From the NCBI GenBank assembly GCA_020850325.1, contig JADZEW010000001.1:62001-126000 (forward strand): a stretch of 64,000 nucleotides of DNA, given 5' to 3'. The translations under genes and the position numbers were made by a program. The DNA is from Methanoregulaceae archaeon. GTDB taxonomy: Bacteria; Armatimonadota; Fimbriimonadia; Fimbriimonadales; Fimbriimonadaceae. Within the stretch, counting starts at the first letter, position 1. Each line of letters opens with the position of its first letter. This document shows, piece after piece, positions 43,192 through 54,086 of the stretch. Below the pieces are notes generated by a model, which did no database searches, was not told the DNA's origin, and worked only from the letters and a program-made list of their open reading frames with translations.

Positions 43192-44567
43192 TCATCCGCA
43201 ACTTCTACGATGACAAGCTCGCCCAGGCGAGTTACCTGGTCGGCTGTGCCGCGACCGGTGAAGCGATCGTGATCGACCCGCTACGCGACATTAAGCAGTA
43301 TCTGGATATGGCCGAGGCGCAAAACCTGCGCATTACCGCCGTCACCGAAACTCACATCCACGCCGACTACCTGTCGGGGAGCCGTGAACTCGCCGCCGCC
43401 ACCGGTGCCCAACTGTTCCTCAGCGACGAGGGTGATGACCTGTGGAAGTACGCCTACGCGAACGAGCCGGGAATCACGCTGGTCAAGGACGGTCACGTCA
43501 TCCGGGTCGGCAACTTGACCCTCAAGGTCATGCACACGCCGGGACACACCCCCGAGCACATCAGCTTTCTGCTCACCGACCACCCGATGAGTAATGAGCC
43601 TCACTCGCTCTTCACCGGCGACTTTGTGTTCGTCGGCGATGTCGGCCGCCCCGACCTGCTCGAGCGTGCCGCGAACTTCGAAGGAACCATGGAAGCGGGA
43701 GCGCGGACGCTGTTCCGCTCCTTGCGCAAACTCGACGAGCTTGCCGATTCGCTGCTCATCTGGCCCGGCCACGGGGCGGGATCGGCATGCGGCAAGGCCC
43801 TTGGCGGCTCGCCGGTGACCACGCTGGGCTACGAGCGGCGCACCAACTGGGGTTTGCTTGCGAAAAACGAAGACTCCTTCGTGAGTGAAGTCCTCTCCGG
43901 TCAGCCGGAGCCGCCGTTCTACTTCAAGGAGATGAAGCGGCTGAACAAGGAGGGCCCCCGCATTCTCGGCCACCTTCCGCACCCGGAGCCCGTCCACACG
44001 GCGGTCGGCAAGCTCATCGACGTGCGAACCCTCGCCGCGATCCGTCGCGGCCGCTACGAAGGTTCGATCGCGATCCCGACCGGCCGGTACCTGACCACTT
44101 GGGCGGGATGGCTACTGGACTACGATCAGCCGGTAACCCTGATCGCCGACTCGCAAGAACAGGCGAACGAAGCCGCGCGCGACCTCGCGACCATCGGTCT
44201 CGACGTAGTCTGTGGATGGGTCCATCCCGACGATCTCTCGTTTGAGCAGTTCCAGCCGGTGCACGCCGCCCACATGGACGACCTGCCCGGGGCGTTTGTG
44301 CTCGATGTCCGTGGAGTGAACGAGCGTGCGGAGGCGCATATCCCTGACTCCGCTCACATACCGCTTGGCTACCTGAGCCAGCGTTTGGATGAACTCCCCA
44401 AGGACCGGCGCATCATCGTCCACTGCGCGTCCGGCGGACGGACGCCAACCGCGTACTCGATCCTCGCGAATGCCGGCTTTAGCGACATCTACGAGCTTGC
44501 TGACGGCCTAACGTCGGTGATCGAAGCCAAGCCCGAGTTGGTCACTCAGAACACGCTCCCCTCTTGA
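43188..44567 (+). CDS. MBL-fold persulfide dioxygenase-like/rhodanese fusion
   Basis: 'THIHADYLSGSRELA', 'TPGHTPEHISFLL', 'TGDFVFVGDVGRPDLLE', C-terminal rhodanese 'DVRGVNERAEAHIPDSAHIPLGYL'. Confidence 0.92.
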   Translation: MIIRNFYDDKLAQASYLVGCAATGEAIVIDPLRDIKQYLDMAEAQNLRITAVTETHIHADYLSGSRELAAATGAQLFLSDEGDDLWKYAYANEPGITLVKDGHVIRVGNLTLKVMHTPGHTPEHISFLLTDHPMSNEPHSLFTGDFVFVGDVGRPDLLERAANFEGTMEAGARTLFRSLRKLDELADSLLIWPGHGAGSACGKALGGSPVTTLGYERRTNWGLLAKNEDSFVSEVLSGQPEPPFYFKEMKRLNKEGPRILGHLPHPEPVHTAVGKLIDVRTLAAIRRGRYEGSIAIPTGRYLTTWAGWLLDYDQPVTLIADSQEQANEAARDLATIGLDVVCGWVHPDDLSFEQFQPVHAAHMDDLPGAFVLDVRGVNERAEAHIPDSAHIPLGYLSQRLDELPKDRRIIVHCASGGRTPTAYSILANAGFSDIYELADGLTSVIEAKPELVTQNTLPS

Positions 44568-44676
44568 GGGGAGCTGACGAGCGGAGCGAGTCTGAGGGGT
44601 AGCCGTAATCCTGGGTGACGTACAGCTACCCCTCCACCCTTCGGGCACCTCCCCTTTCTGAAGGGGAGGTGGTTCA
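44556..44676. repeat. Multi-hairpin palindromic intergenic repeat
   Basis: ctcccctcttgaggggag ... aggggtagc..gctacccct ... cacctcccctttctgaaggggaggtg. Confidence 0.75.
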
Positions 44677-44707
44677 TAGATGTACCTCATTGCGCTATGC
44701 TCTGCAG

Positions 44708-45571
44708 ATGCGCATCCTCGTCGTCTGCTTGGCCCTTGCCACCAGCACTTCTGCGGTCGCCCAGTCCAGTGGCGTCGCCATCGAACTCCAGTCGGTCGAG
44801 GCGGCGAACCGGGCGCTGATGCCCGCGATCAACGAAGCGCGTCAAGCCAAGAAGCTGCCCACCCCCGAAACCATCAAGCAGTGGCTGGCCGCGCCGCTCA
44901 AGGTCACCCTCGACCTCCCCAAACCCAACACCACCCCGCTCAAGCCCGCCGAGATCCTCGCGCGCAGCCGCAAAGCGATGGTTCGCCTGGGCTGGCACTA
45001 CCTCTGCAAGAACTGCGATAACTGGCACACCAGCCTAGCGGCAGCCTATGCAATTGCGCCCGGCTATGTAGCGACGTGCGACCATGTCATCCAGGTTCCG
45101 GAGACCATGCGCGAGGGTGTGTTCGTGTGCGCCACTGCGGACGGAAAGCTGATTCCGATCCTCGGGGTTGTTGGCCATCATGCCAAGCTCGATGCTGCCA
45201 TTCTGAAAGTGGACGCGCCCGAGTTGGTACCGCTTCCGCTGCAGCCCGACGCCGCCCCCGGCGATGCCGCGTTCCTCTACAGCGATCCTGTCAATGTGCG
45301 TGGCTACTTCAGCACGGGCATCATCAACCGCTTCTTCTGGCAAGGCGACCGCCCCGGATACGTCGGCACGCTCGATGGAATCGCCTCGCTACGGATCAAC
45401 CTCAGCACGGATTGGGCCCCCGGCAGCAGTGGCGCGCCGCTGATCGACGCGTTCGGCAACGCCCTCGGCCACGTGACCACCATCAGCCCGGTGTCGCAAG
45501 GTGAGCATCCGATGTTCTGGACCCACGAGGCGGTTCCGGCTCGGGGGATATTGAAGCTGCTTGGTAAGTGA
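44708..45571 (+). CDS. Secreted trypsin-like serine protease
   Basis: Signal peptide MRILVVCLALATSTSAVAQ; 'GYVATCDHVIQ', 'KLDAAILKVDAP', 'TDWAPGSSGAPLIDAFGN'. Confidence 0.8.
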   Translation: MRILVVCLALATSTSAVAQSSGVAIELQSVEAANRALMPAINEARQAKKLPTPETIKQWLAAPLKVTLDLPKPNTTPLKPAEILARSRKAMVRLGWHYLCKNCDNWHTSLAAAYAIAPGYVATCDHVIQVPETMREGVFVCATADGKLIPILGVVGHHAKLDAAILKVDAPELVPLPLQPDAAPGDAAFLYSDPVNVRGYFSTGIINRFFWQGDRPGYVGTLDGIASLRINLSTDWAPGSSGAPLIDAFGNALGHVTTISPVSQGEHPMFWTHEAVPARGILKLLGK

Positions 45572-45574
45572 GTA

Positions 45575-45655
45575 GGCAGTTGGCAGTTGGCAGTAGGCAG
45601 TTTGCGGTTGGGTGCCTTGAGTGTTAACTGCTAACTGCTAACTGCCAACTCTACG
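45575..45655. repeat. Heptamer-based inverted repeat
   Basis: gttggcagttggcagtaggcagtt ... aactgctaactgctaactgccaac. Confidence 0.7.
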
Positions 45656-46091
45656 GAAGCGGCAACACCTGCTTTGGCGCGAAGAAGGGCGGCTCGGTCC
45701 AACCGATCCAGTACACGTCCGTCGGCCCGATGACGAAGTCGGCGACGGTCCACTTCTTGTTCTTCAGCTTAAGCAGTGCGTAGGTCGTCTCGCCATCGAA
45801 GGTGCCATCTTCAAGCCGCTCCTTGTACTTCGTCTTCTTGAAGTCGATCGGCTTTGAGTTCGGCTGAACCGGACGACATTGCACGAATGCCCAGCCGTCG
45901 TAGACCCGAATCTTCTGGACGACGAAGATGACCTTCTGCTTGAGGTCCTTCTCGATGTTCGGCCGAAGTCCATCGAGCACCGCCTTGCGGAGCTTGGTGC
46001 CGGGTCCGGGTTGCTCGACTTTCTTGGTCTGGGCAAACGTCGGGCAGACGAGCACCGCAATAGCGACGATGACCAGAAGTAGACGTGTCAT
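45651..46091 (-). CDS. Secreted hypothetical protein
   Basis: Signal peptide MTRLLLVIVAIAVLVCPTFAQ. Confidence 0.6.
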   Translation of the reverse strand: MTRLLLVIVAIAVLVCPTFAQTKKVEQPGPGTKLRKAVLDGLRPNIEKDLKQKVIFVVQKIRVYDGWAFVQCRPVQPNSKPIDFKKTKYKERLEDGTFDGETTYALLKLKNKKWTVADFVIGPTDVYWIGWTEPPFFAPKQVLPLP

Positions 46092-46226
46092 GGTTGTATT
46101 GTAGGTGATTCGGGAGAGCGCTGCTCTTCAACGCCGGTTTTGGTCGCGACCGAAGCGCGACCTCCCAATACAAGAACGCTCCCCTGAGAAACCTCAGGAG
46201 AGCGTCCAGTTCACACCAGCGTCGCT

Positions 46227-48692
46227 TTAGCGTCGCGGGCGGAAGCGAGCGTTCACATCCTCGTCGTCACCCTTCTTCTTGGGGAACTCGTCGGGAACGA
46301 CGGGCGTCTCGTCACGCGGGCGCTCTTCGCGCGGACGGTCCTCACGGGGTCGATCCTCGCTCGGGCGATCTTCACGGGGTCGGTCGTCGCGCGGACGATC
46401 TCGATCACGATCTCGGCCGCCGAAGCCGCCTCGATCTCCACCGCGTCCACCGCGATCTCCGCCGCGTCCGCCGCGGTCTCCGCCGCGATCACCACCGCGT
46501 CCACCGCGATCACCACCGCGTCCGCCGTAGCCGCCGCGATCACCGCCACCGCGACCCGGCGCGGGCGGCTCGCCAGCTTCGTTGCCCTCGAGGCCGGGCA
46601 GCGTCTGCTTGAGGCCGATCGCCGTGAAGTTCACGCGACCTTGGCCGTCGATTTCGTGGACGCGCACATTGAGTTCGTCGCCGATGTTGACGACGTCCTC
46701 GATGCGACCCAGCGGGTTGACCGACAGCTGCTCCTTGGGGACCATGCCATCACGACCCGGCATGTATTCCACGAACGCGCCTCGGCCGATGATTCGAGTG
46801 ACCTTACCGCGGAACTCGGCACCCATCGCGACTTCGTCGGTCAGGCCCTTGATCATTGCGATCGCGCCATCGATCATCTCCGAGCTCGTTCCACCGATGA
46901 GCACCGTGCCATCCTGTTGGATGTCCACGCTGGCACCGGTCGTGCCCGTGATCTTCTTGATCGTAGCGCCACCCGGTCCGATGACCGCACCGATCTTCTC
47001 GGGGTTGATCTTGATGGTGACCACTTGCGGAGCCGACGGCGCCACGCTGTCGCGGGGAGCCGAGATCTCAGCTTCGATCACGTCGAGAATCTGGAACCGA
47101 GCGGTCTTCGCCTGGCCGAGAGCCTGAGCGAGAACCTCGTCGGGAATACCGTCGAGCTTCGTGTCGAGCTGAAGGGCGGTGATGCCGTCTCGCGTACCGG
47201 CGACCTTAAAGTCCATGTCGCCGCAGAAGTCTTCCATGCCCTGGATGTCCGTGAGCACCTTGAAGACCTTGCCGTCCGACATGAGACCCATGGCGATACC
47301 GGCGACCGGTGCCTTGATCTTGATGCCAGCATCCATCAGCGCAAGGGTCGAACCGCAGACTGACGCCATCGACGTCGAACCGTTGGATTCGAGAACTTCG
47401 CTGATGAGAAGCAGGGTGTACGGGAAGTCCGGATCGTCGAGCGGGATCACGCTTCGCAGCGCGCGCTCGGCGAGGGCACCATGGCCGATTTCGCGTCGGC
47501 CGGGGCCGCGCATCGGTCGCACTTCACCGACCGAGTAGGCCGGGAAGTTGTAGAAGTGCATGTATCGGTTGTTCTCGACATCTTCGATGCCGTCCATCGT
47601 CTGCGCCTCGCCAGGAAGGCCGAGGGTGGCGACGGTCATGACCTGAGTCTGGCCGCGGGTGAAGAGGCCCGAACCATGGACACGAGGAAGAATGCCTGCG
47701 ATGGCTTCGAGCGGGCGGATTTCGTCCAGCTTTCGGCCGTCGGGGCGAGTGTCCTTCTTGAGGATGTTCTCGCGAACAACGCCCTTGACCACGTAGTCGG
47801 CGGCTTCAAACAGCTGCTTCTGAAGATCGGGCTGATCTTCGTATTCCGGCTTGAGCTGCTCGACGACATCCTTGATGATGTCGTTCAAGGCAGACTCGCG
47901 CATCGCCTTGTCCTTCGCGCCCAGCATCGCCTTAGAGATGTCCTTGCCGAACTTCTTTTGGATAGTGGCGACGAGGCCCTCGTCGACTGAGTACAGCTTG
48001 ACTTCGCGCTTCGGCTTGCCTGCGGTCTTGGCGAAGGTCTCGAACTCGGCGACGATCACCTTGATCGCTTCGTGGGCGAACTTGAGGGCCTTCTGCATCA
48101 CCTCTTCGGTGACTTGGTTGGCACCGGCTTCGACCATCGAAATCGCATGCTTATGGCCAGCGACAACGAGGTCGAGGTCCGAAACCTTGATCTGCTCGAT
48201 CGACGGGAAGAGGATGAACTCGCCTTCGATCAGTCCGACGCGAACGCCGGCGACCGGATACTTAAAGGGGATGTCGCTGACCGCAAGCGCACAGCCGGCG
48301 GCGCAGATGGCGAGCACGTCGGGCGGACACTCTTGCTCCACCGCGAACGGCATGCTGATCACCTGTACCTCGTTGCGCAGACCCTTGGGGAAGAGCGGGC
48401 GAAGCGGGCGATCCATGAGTCGGCTGGTGAGAACCGCCTTCTCGGAAGGTCGGCCACCGCGCTTCATGAAGCCGCCGGGAATCTTACCGACGGAATACTT
48501 GCGCTCTTCGTAGTCGCAAACGAGGGGGAGAAAATCGATGCCTTCGCGGGGGTTCTCGGACATCGTGGCGACGCCCAGAACGACGGTCTCGCCCATACCG
48601 AGGAGAACGGCGCCTCCGGCCTGCTTGGCCACGCGCCCCGACTCGATGCTGAGGGTCTTGCCCCCAACCTCGAATGAGTGGGAATGAATCAT
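46227..48692 (-). CDS. pnp: Polyribonucleotide nucleotidyltransferase with RGG/RD-rich C-terminal tail
   Basis: PNPase core 'RTRPDGRKLDEIRPL'-type, KH 'IGAVIGPGGATIKKITGTTGA', S1 'VTRIIGRGAFVEYMPGRDGMV'. Confidence 0.97.
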   Translation of the reverse strand: MIHSHSFEVGGKTLSIESGRVAKQAGGAVLLGMGETVVLGVATMSENPREGIDFLPLVCDYEERKYSVGKIPGGFMKRGGRPSEKAVLTSRLMDRPLRPLFPKGLRNEVQVISMPFAVEQECPPDVLAICAAGCALAVSDIPFKYPVAGVRVGLIEGEFILFPSIEQIKVSDLDLVVAGHKHAISMVEAGANQVTEEVMQKALKFAHEAIKVIVAEFETFAKTAGKPKREVKLYSVDEGLVATIQKKFGKDISKAMLGAKDKAMRESALNDIIKDVVEQLKPEYEDQPDLQKQLFEAADYVVKGVVRENILKKDTRPDGRKLDEIRPLEAIAGILPRVHGSGLFTRGQTQVMTVATLGLPGEAQTMDGIEDVENNRYMHFYNFPAYSVGEVRPMRGPGRREIGHGALAERALRSVIPLDDPDFPYTLLLISEVLESNGSTSMASVCGSTLALMDAGIKIKAPVAGIAMGLMSDGKVFKVLTDIQGMEDFCGDMDFKVAGTRDGITALQLDTKLDGIPDEVLAQALGQAKTARFQILDVIEAEISAPRDSVAPSAPQVVTIKINPEKIGAVIGPGGATIKKITGTTGASVDIQQDGTVLIGGTSSEMIDGAIAMIKGLTDEVAMGAEFRGKVTRIIGRGAFVEYMPGRDGMVPKEQLSVNPLGRIEDVVNIGDELNVRVHEIDGQGRVNFTAIGLKQTLPGLEGNEAGEPPAPGRGGGDRGGYGGRGGDRGGRGGDRGGDRGGRGGDRGGRGGDRGGFGGRDRDRDRPRDDRPREDRPSEDRPREDRPREERPRDETPVVPDEFPKKKGDDEDVNARFRPRR

Positions 48693-48706
48693 TGTTGCCT
48701 CCGTGG

Positions 48707-48988
48707 TTAACGGGGCTTGACTTCGCGGATGCCGAGACGGGAGATCAACTCACGATACTTGACGACGTCCTTGTTGCGGAGGTAAGCCTCCAGCCGACGC
48801 CGCTTTCCAACAAGCAACATGAGGCCACGACGGGAGTGGAAGTCCTTCTTGTTCCGTCGTAGGTGGTCCGTGATCTGCTCGATACGCGATTGCATGACGG
48901 CGATTTGCACCTCCGTCGATCCCGTATCACCCTCTTGGGTCGCGTAGTCCGCGATCACCGTTGCCTTCTTTTGCTTGTCCAGCGGCAT
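48707..48988 (-). CDS. rpsO: 30S ribosomal protein S15
   Basis: '[50 protein letters not shown]'. Confidence 0.97.
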   Translation of the reverse strand: MPLDKQKKATVIADYATQEGDTGSTEVQIAVMQSRIEQITDHLRRNKKDFHSRRGLMLLVGKRRRLEAYLRNKDVVKYRELISRLGIREVKPR

Positions 48989-49236
48989 TCTTTGAAATCA
49001 GCTCCGTTTCCGATTGGTCGACGGAAAGACTAGCCTGCCGCTCTACGCAAACTCCCCGCAAGGTGGAGAGGCTCCGTACAACGGCACACACACTTCTCGC
49101 CGATTTAGGGATGATACCTGATTCCCACGACTGTGTCAAGGAGCGGATCCGCGCCGCCAAAGGTAAACTTGACAACGTAGTAAGGATTGATCGCGCGATG
49201 TCGGGTCTCCCGAGTGGGCGCGCTCGAAACACCACC

Positions 49237-50790
<1,554 letters not shown>

Positions 50791-50798
50791 TCCCAAAC

Positions 50799-50827
50799 GC
50801 CGCCCCGCGAGCAATCGTCTCGCGGGG
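50799..50827 (+). terminator. Hairpin cgccccgcgag..ctcgcgggg after sufB
   Basis: Inverted repeat ccccgcgagcaatcgtctcgcgggg immediately after sufB stop. Confidence 0.6.
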
Positions 50828-50844
50828 AGGGTGGTGGGGCCGCG

Positions 50845-51222
50845 TTACGAAGAGCTTTCCGGAAACAGGTTCTGCAATCCCGAAAGCGCACGATCCCAGC
50901 CTGGGTAGTCGTACACCTGCTGGATAACTTCCTTTTCGGCGGCTGCATATTCGGCGGCCGTCATCGTCGCGCAGAGCACCGGGTTGAATCGATTGCTGAC
51001 GGTCGTTCCGCCCTTTCGCTCCACCAAGACAGAAATCGGCGGGATGTTGTGGTCGAGGCAGACCCAGTCCCGGATGAAGGCGAGCGGACGGCTGAATAAC
51101 CGAGTCTCGACGCCCGCTGCTTCGCCGAGTTCGTCGTACGTGGTTCGGCGCCCCGTCTTTGCGCATTCCACCAAGTGGGGGAAGATCTTGACCGCGATGG
51201 GGACGTGGGAAGGTAGGGCCAT
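50845..51222 (-). CDS. Hypothetical protein
   Basis: ORF with plausible internal start MALPSHVPIAVKIF. Confidence 0.55.
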   Translation of the reverse strand: MALPSHVPIAVKIFPHLVECAKTGRRTTYDELGEAAGVETRLFSRPLAFIRDWVCLDHNIPPISVLVERKGGTTVSNRFNPVLCATMTAAEYAAAEKEVIQQVYDYPGWDRALSGLQNLFPESSS

Positions 51223-51306
51223 ATCCCATTGTGGTGCATTGGGGCCCTGGCGTGGGTTTTGGGATGAGAACCGCCAGCGCGCCGAGCGTCGTCCTAGTTC
51301 TTGACC

Positions 51307-51939
51307 ATGCGCAAACTCGGTCTCTGGCTGATCAAGGCGATCCAAGTTCTAGCGGTGATCTCGCTCGCTTGGGTCGGGGGCGGGATGTGGCTGAGCAAGA
51401 ACTCCTCCCCGAGCGAGTCGACGATGGGGGGCTGGCTGTCGGCAGGTGCGGTTGTTGTTGCCGTTTTGGGTGCGTTTTTGATCTACGGAAGGCAAGACTA
51501 TGCCAAGCCGCTCAAGAGCACGTTGCTGGGAATGGTCATTGTTTGGATTGCCTCAGCGATCATGACGCCCGTCTTCCAGAGCGCGAAAGAAGCATCGAAG
51601 CCAACCTACTGTGCGTCGAACCTGAAACAGTTGGGCACCGCCGCCCATATCTACTTCTTCGACAACAACGACGCTTTCCCACCAGCGACGTCGTGGGAGG
51701 ACCTGCTTCGTGCGTACACGAAGGCTGAGTATCGGTGCCCTGAGGCCAAGTCGAAGTACAGCTATGGGATGAACACGGCCCTCGGAGGGCTCGCGGTGGA
51801 CAAGATCGAGAGCCCCGAACGGACGGTGTTGTTCTTCGAGATGGACTCGGACATTCCGAACGCCCACGGCACTGCGAAGGATGCCGTCGCCCGCCACGAT
51901 GGGTGGTTCAACATGGGTCTCCCGACGGTTCTGCCTTGA
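51307..51939 (+). CDS. Membrane protein with pilin/DUF1559-like C-terminal region
   Basis: 'CASNLKQLGTAAHIYFFDNNDAFP', 'FFEMDSD..VARHDGWFNMG'. Confidence 0.6.
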   Translation: MRKLGLWLIKAIQVLAVISLAWVGGGMWLSKNSSPSESTMGGWLSAGAVVVAVLGAFLIYGRQDYAKPLKSTLLGMVIVWIASAIMTPVFQSAKEASKPTYCASNLKQLGTAAHIYFFDNNDAFPPATSWEDLLRAYTKAEYRCPEAKSKYSYGMNTALGGLAVDKIESPERTVLFFEMDSDIPNAHGTAKDAVARHDGWFNMGLPTVLP

Positions 51940-51988
51940 GGAGCACATCGATCGAGCCGAAGTGGACGCCGTGATCAGAGGACGACGG

Positions 51989-52600
51989 ATGCCGCAGAGT
52001 ATCCCCTTCACTGACTGGGTTTACGACGCTTGGGACCAACTTGTTCTTGACAAAGGGGCCAAGCTTTCGTTCGCCGAGCGATACGCGGGGTGGCGGGCGC
52101 TCTACGAAAGATGCTACATCGACGGCAAGTGGACCATCCCCGTACACGATGCGGAGCTTGTGACCAGCTTGGGCTTCTATCAGGGCTGGGAGACCCGTTC
52201 ATTTCAAGACTCTCGCGATCGGGTGCGTGAGCTCCTTGACCACCCAGACTTCGCCCAGCTCTCGCGCTGGGAATCCCACGATTGGGTCGCGAAGGAAGCG
52301 ACTGCGACCTTTCTCTGCGGTGACACCGGACATGCCCTTGGGCAACTTCGAAGGTGCCTGGAAACTCGCGGGCATGGAGAGCTCGTTCTGCTGAGAGCAA
52401 GTCTCTACATGCTTCTTGAAGCACTGGGCCCGGATCACGTGCCCTCCGAGGGCTTGGTGGCATTGGTCGCAGATGTCATCGCGGCTCATCCTGGGCGAAA
52501 GCGACTAGCCAAATCGGTGCGCACGGCCAATACGACCTCGGAGTTGCAGGACGCTCTGGATCGCTCCTACGTGAGGCCCAACGGGCCGATCACCCGATAG
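51989..52600 (+). CDS. Hypothetical protein
   Basis: ORF, no recognised motif. Confidence 0.5.
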   Translation: MPQSIPFTDWVYDAWDQLVLDKGAKLSFAERYAGWRALYERCYIDGKWTIPVHDAELVTSLGFYQGWETRSFQDSRDRVRELLDHPDFAQLSRWESHDWVAKEATATFLCGDTGHALGQLRRCLETRGHGELVLLRASLYMLLEALGPDHVPSEGLVALVADVIAAHPGRKRLAKSVRTANTTSELQDALDRSYVRPNGPITR

Positions 52601-53218
52601 CCCGGGCCGCAAGGCCCGGGTAGAGCAGTTCCCATTCGAGCCCTGAAGGGGCGACACAAGACGTCAATCCCACAGGTACCGCTCGTCGAACTCCACGCCA
52701 ACCTCCGTCAAGAGCGCGCGATACTCGTCCTCGAAGGAGATCTTTGCGTGGTGCTCGACTTGGCGCTGAATGTACGCGACGATGCGGTCGCGTTCGCTCG
52801 GCCCAACTGCGAACGCACCATAACCCGCCTGCCAGGCGAAGTCGCGGAGCCCATGGCCTTTGAGCCAATGGGTCGAACTGGTCTTGAGTTCCGACACGAC
52901 GGTTGCCAGCGCGGTTGTCCTAGAGAGGGCAAAGAAGGCGTGGACATGATCCTCAACGCCTCCGATTCGAATGCTCGGACAGCCCAAGCCACGGAGCGTG
53001 CCCGCCATGTAGGCGTGAAGGTGTTCACGCAGTTCTGGCGTTAGCACGGGTGCCCGATGTTTGGTGGAGAACACGACGTGGATGGTCAGATTGGCAAGAG
53101 ATTGCGGCACGTATTTAGGATAAGGGTTCGCGGCCTCATTTGCACGCTTTGATTTGTGTGTCGCCCTTGCAGGGCTCACGGGATTCTGGTGGCTTTCCCA
53201 GGCCTTGCGGCCTGGGCT
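52599..53218 (-). mobile_element. REP-associated tyrosine transposase (RAYT)-like unit with flanking inverted REP-like hairpins
   Basis: Left agcccgggccgcaaggcccggg + gagccctgaaggggcgacacaa; right inverted tttgtgtgtcgcccttgcagggctc + cccaggccttgcggcctgggct. Confidence 0.75.
52664..53110 (-). CDS. Y1 (IS200-like/RAYT-like) transposase
   Basis: 'LTIHVVFSTKHRAPVL', 'GGVEDHVHAFFALS', 'FAWQAGYGAFAVGPSERDRIVAYIQRQVEHH'. Confidence 0.88.
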   Translation of the reverse strand: MPQSLANLTIHVVFSTKHRAPVLTPELREHLHAYMAGTLRGLGCPSIRIGGVEDHVHAFFALSRTTALATVVSELKTSSTHWLKGHGLRDFAWQAGYGAFAVGPSERDRIVAYIQRQVEHHAKISFEDEYRALLTEVGVEFDERYLWD

Positions 53219-53290
53219 GTCGGGTCGTCGGCCCGTTGGGCCCCCAGGAGAAACTTGCACTTCAGAGTCAACACAGTCCACTGAAGCCCG

Positions 53291-53704
53291 TCAGGAGCTC
53301 CAGACATGCCATGACTTCAACATCCGGTTTGGGTCCATGATCAGCACAAGGCCCGAGAAGCCCATCGCCGAAATGCCATCGGCCATCGGGTAGGTCATGA
53401 TCGTGTCGTCTGGAGCGGCTCCAGGCGCCATCGAATCCCAGCCACTAGAGTCCCTAAACACAAACTCCTGAAGCGGATTCCCCATGAGCGCAATCACTCC
53501 CTCCCTTGTCATGCCGGGCCTTAGGTGGTTCTGACCCAAGTCGCCGACCATCCGAGTGCGCTCAGAGAAGAACATCCCGCGTTCCGCGGACTTCCATCTT
53601 GCGGAGTCGAATGGCATAGGGCGCAACTCCAGCAGCAGCAAGACCAGACCGATCAGCCAAAGTGTTGCCACGCAGGCCAGTAGCCGCTTTCTCCACCTAG
53701 GCAT
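53291..53704 (-). CDS. Hypothetical SmpA/BamE-like membrane-anchored protein
   Basis: N-terminal TM, 'LRPGMTREGVIALMGNPLQEF'. Confidence 0.5.
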   Translation of the reverse strand: MPRWRKRLLACVATLWLIGLVLLLLELRPMPFDSARWKSAERGMFFSERTRMVGDLGQNHLRPGMTREGVIALMGNPLQEFVFRDSSGWDSMAPGAAPDDTIMTYPMADGISAMGFSGLVLIMDPNRMLKSWHVWSS

Positions 53705-53780
53705 GACAGTAGTGTAACAAACGATTCGACGACCCGGAACCAGAATCGGCGGGGGCGAACCTCTGTGCCCATAATCTCCC

Positions 53781-54086
53781 ATGCCCCCGAAGCTCCTCCG
53801 CGATGCGCTCGATGTCGTCCTCACGTGGGGCCCCGAGCGCATGACGCCCGAACTCGACCGCCTCAAGGAGAAGCAACCCAAGTCATCTGAGGAGGAGCGA
53901 CAAGAGGCCTTGCAGACTGCCTACCAAGTCCTCAGCGCCGCCGAAGCCCTCGCCCCCGAGATCAAGGGCGGCGCGACCAACGCCACCGCCCAACTTCGGG
54001 AACAGTTCCCGTGGGTGAGCGACGACCAACTTGCCCGCGCGATCCAGCAGGGCCTCTATTCCCACTGGCGCGACACCGGGCTCTAG
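53781..54086 (+). CDS. Hypothetical protein
   Basis: 101-aa ORF. Confidence 0.5.
   Translation: MPPKLLRDALDVVLTWGPERMTPELDRLKEKQPKSSEEERQEALQTAYQVLSAAEALAPEIKGGATNATAQLREQFPWVSDDQLARAIQQGLYSHWRDTGL

Noticed and set aside
46279-46530. Plus-strand SRGRSSRGRS repeat ORF
   Set aside because: Antisense of the PNPase RGG tail repeat.
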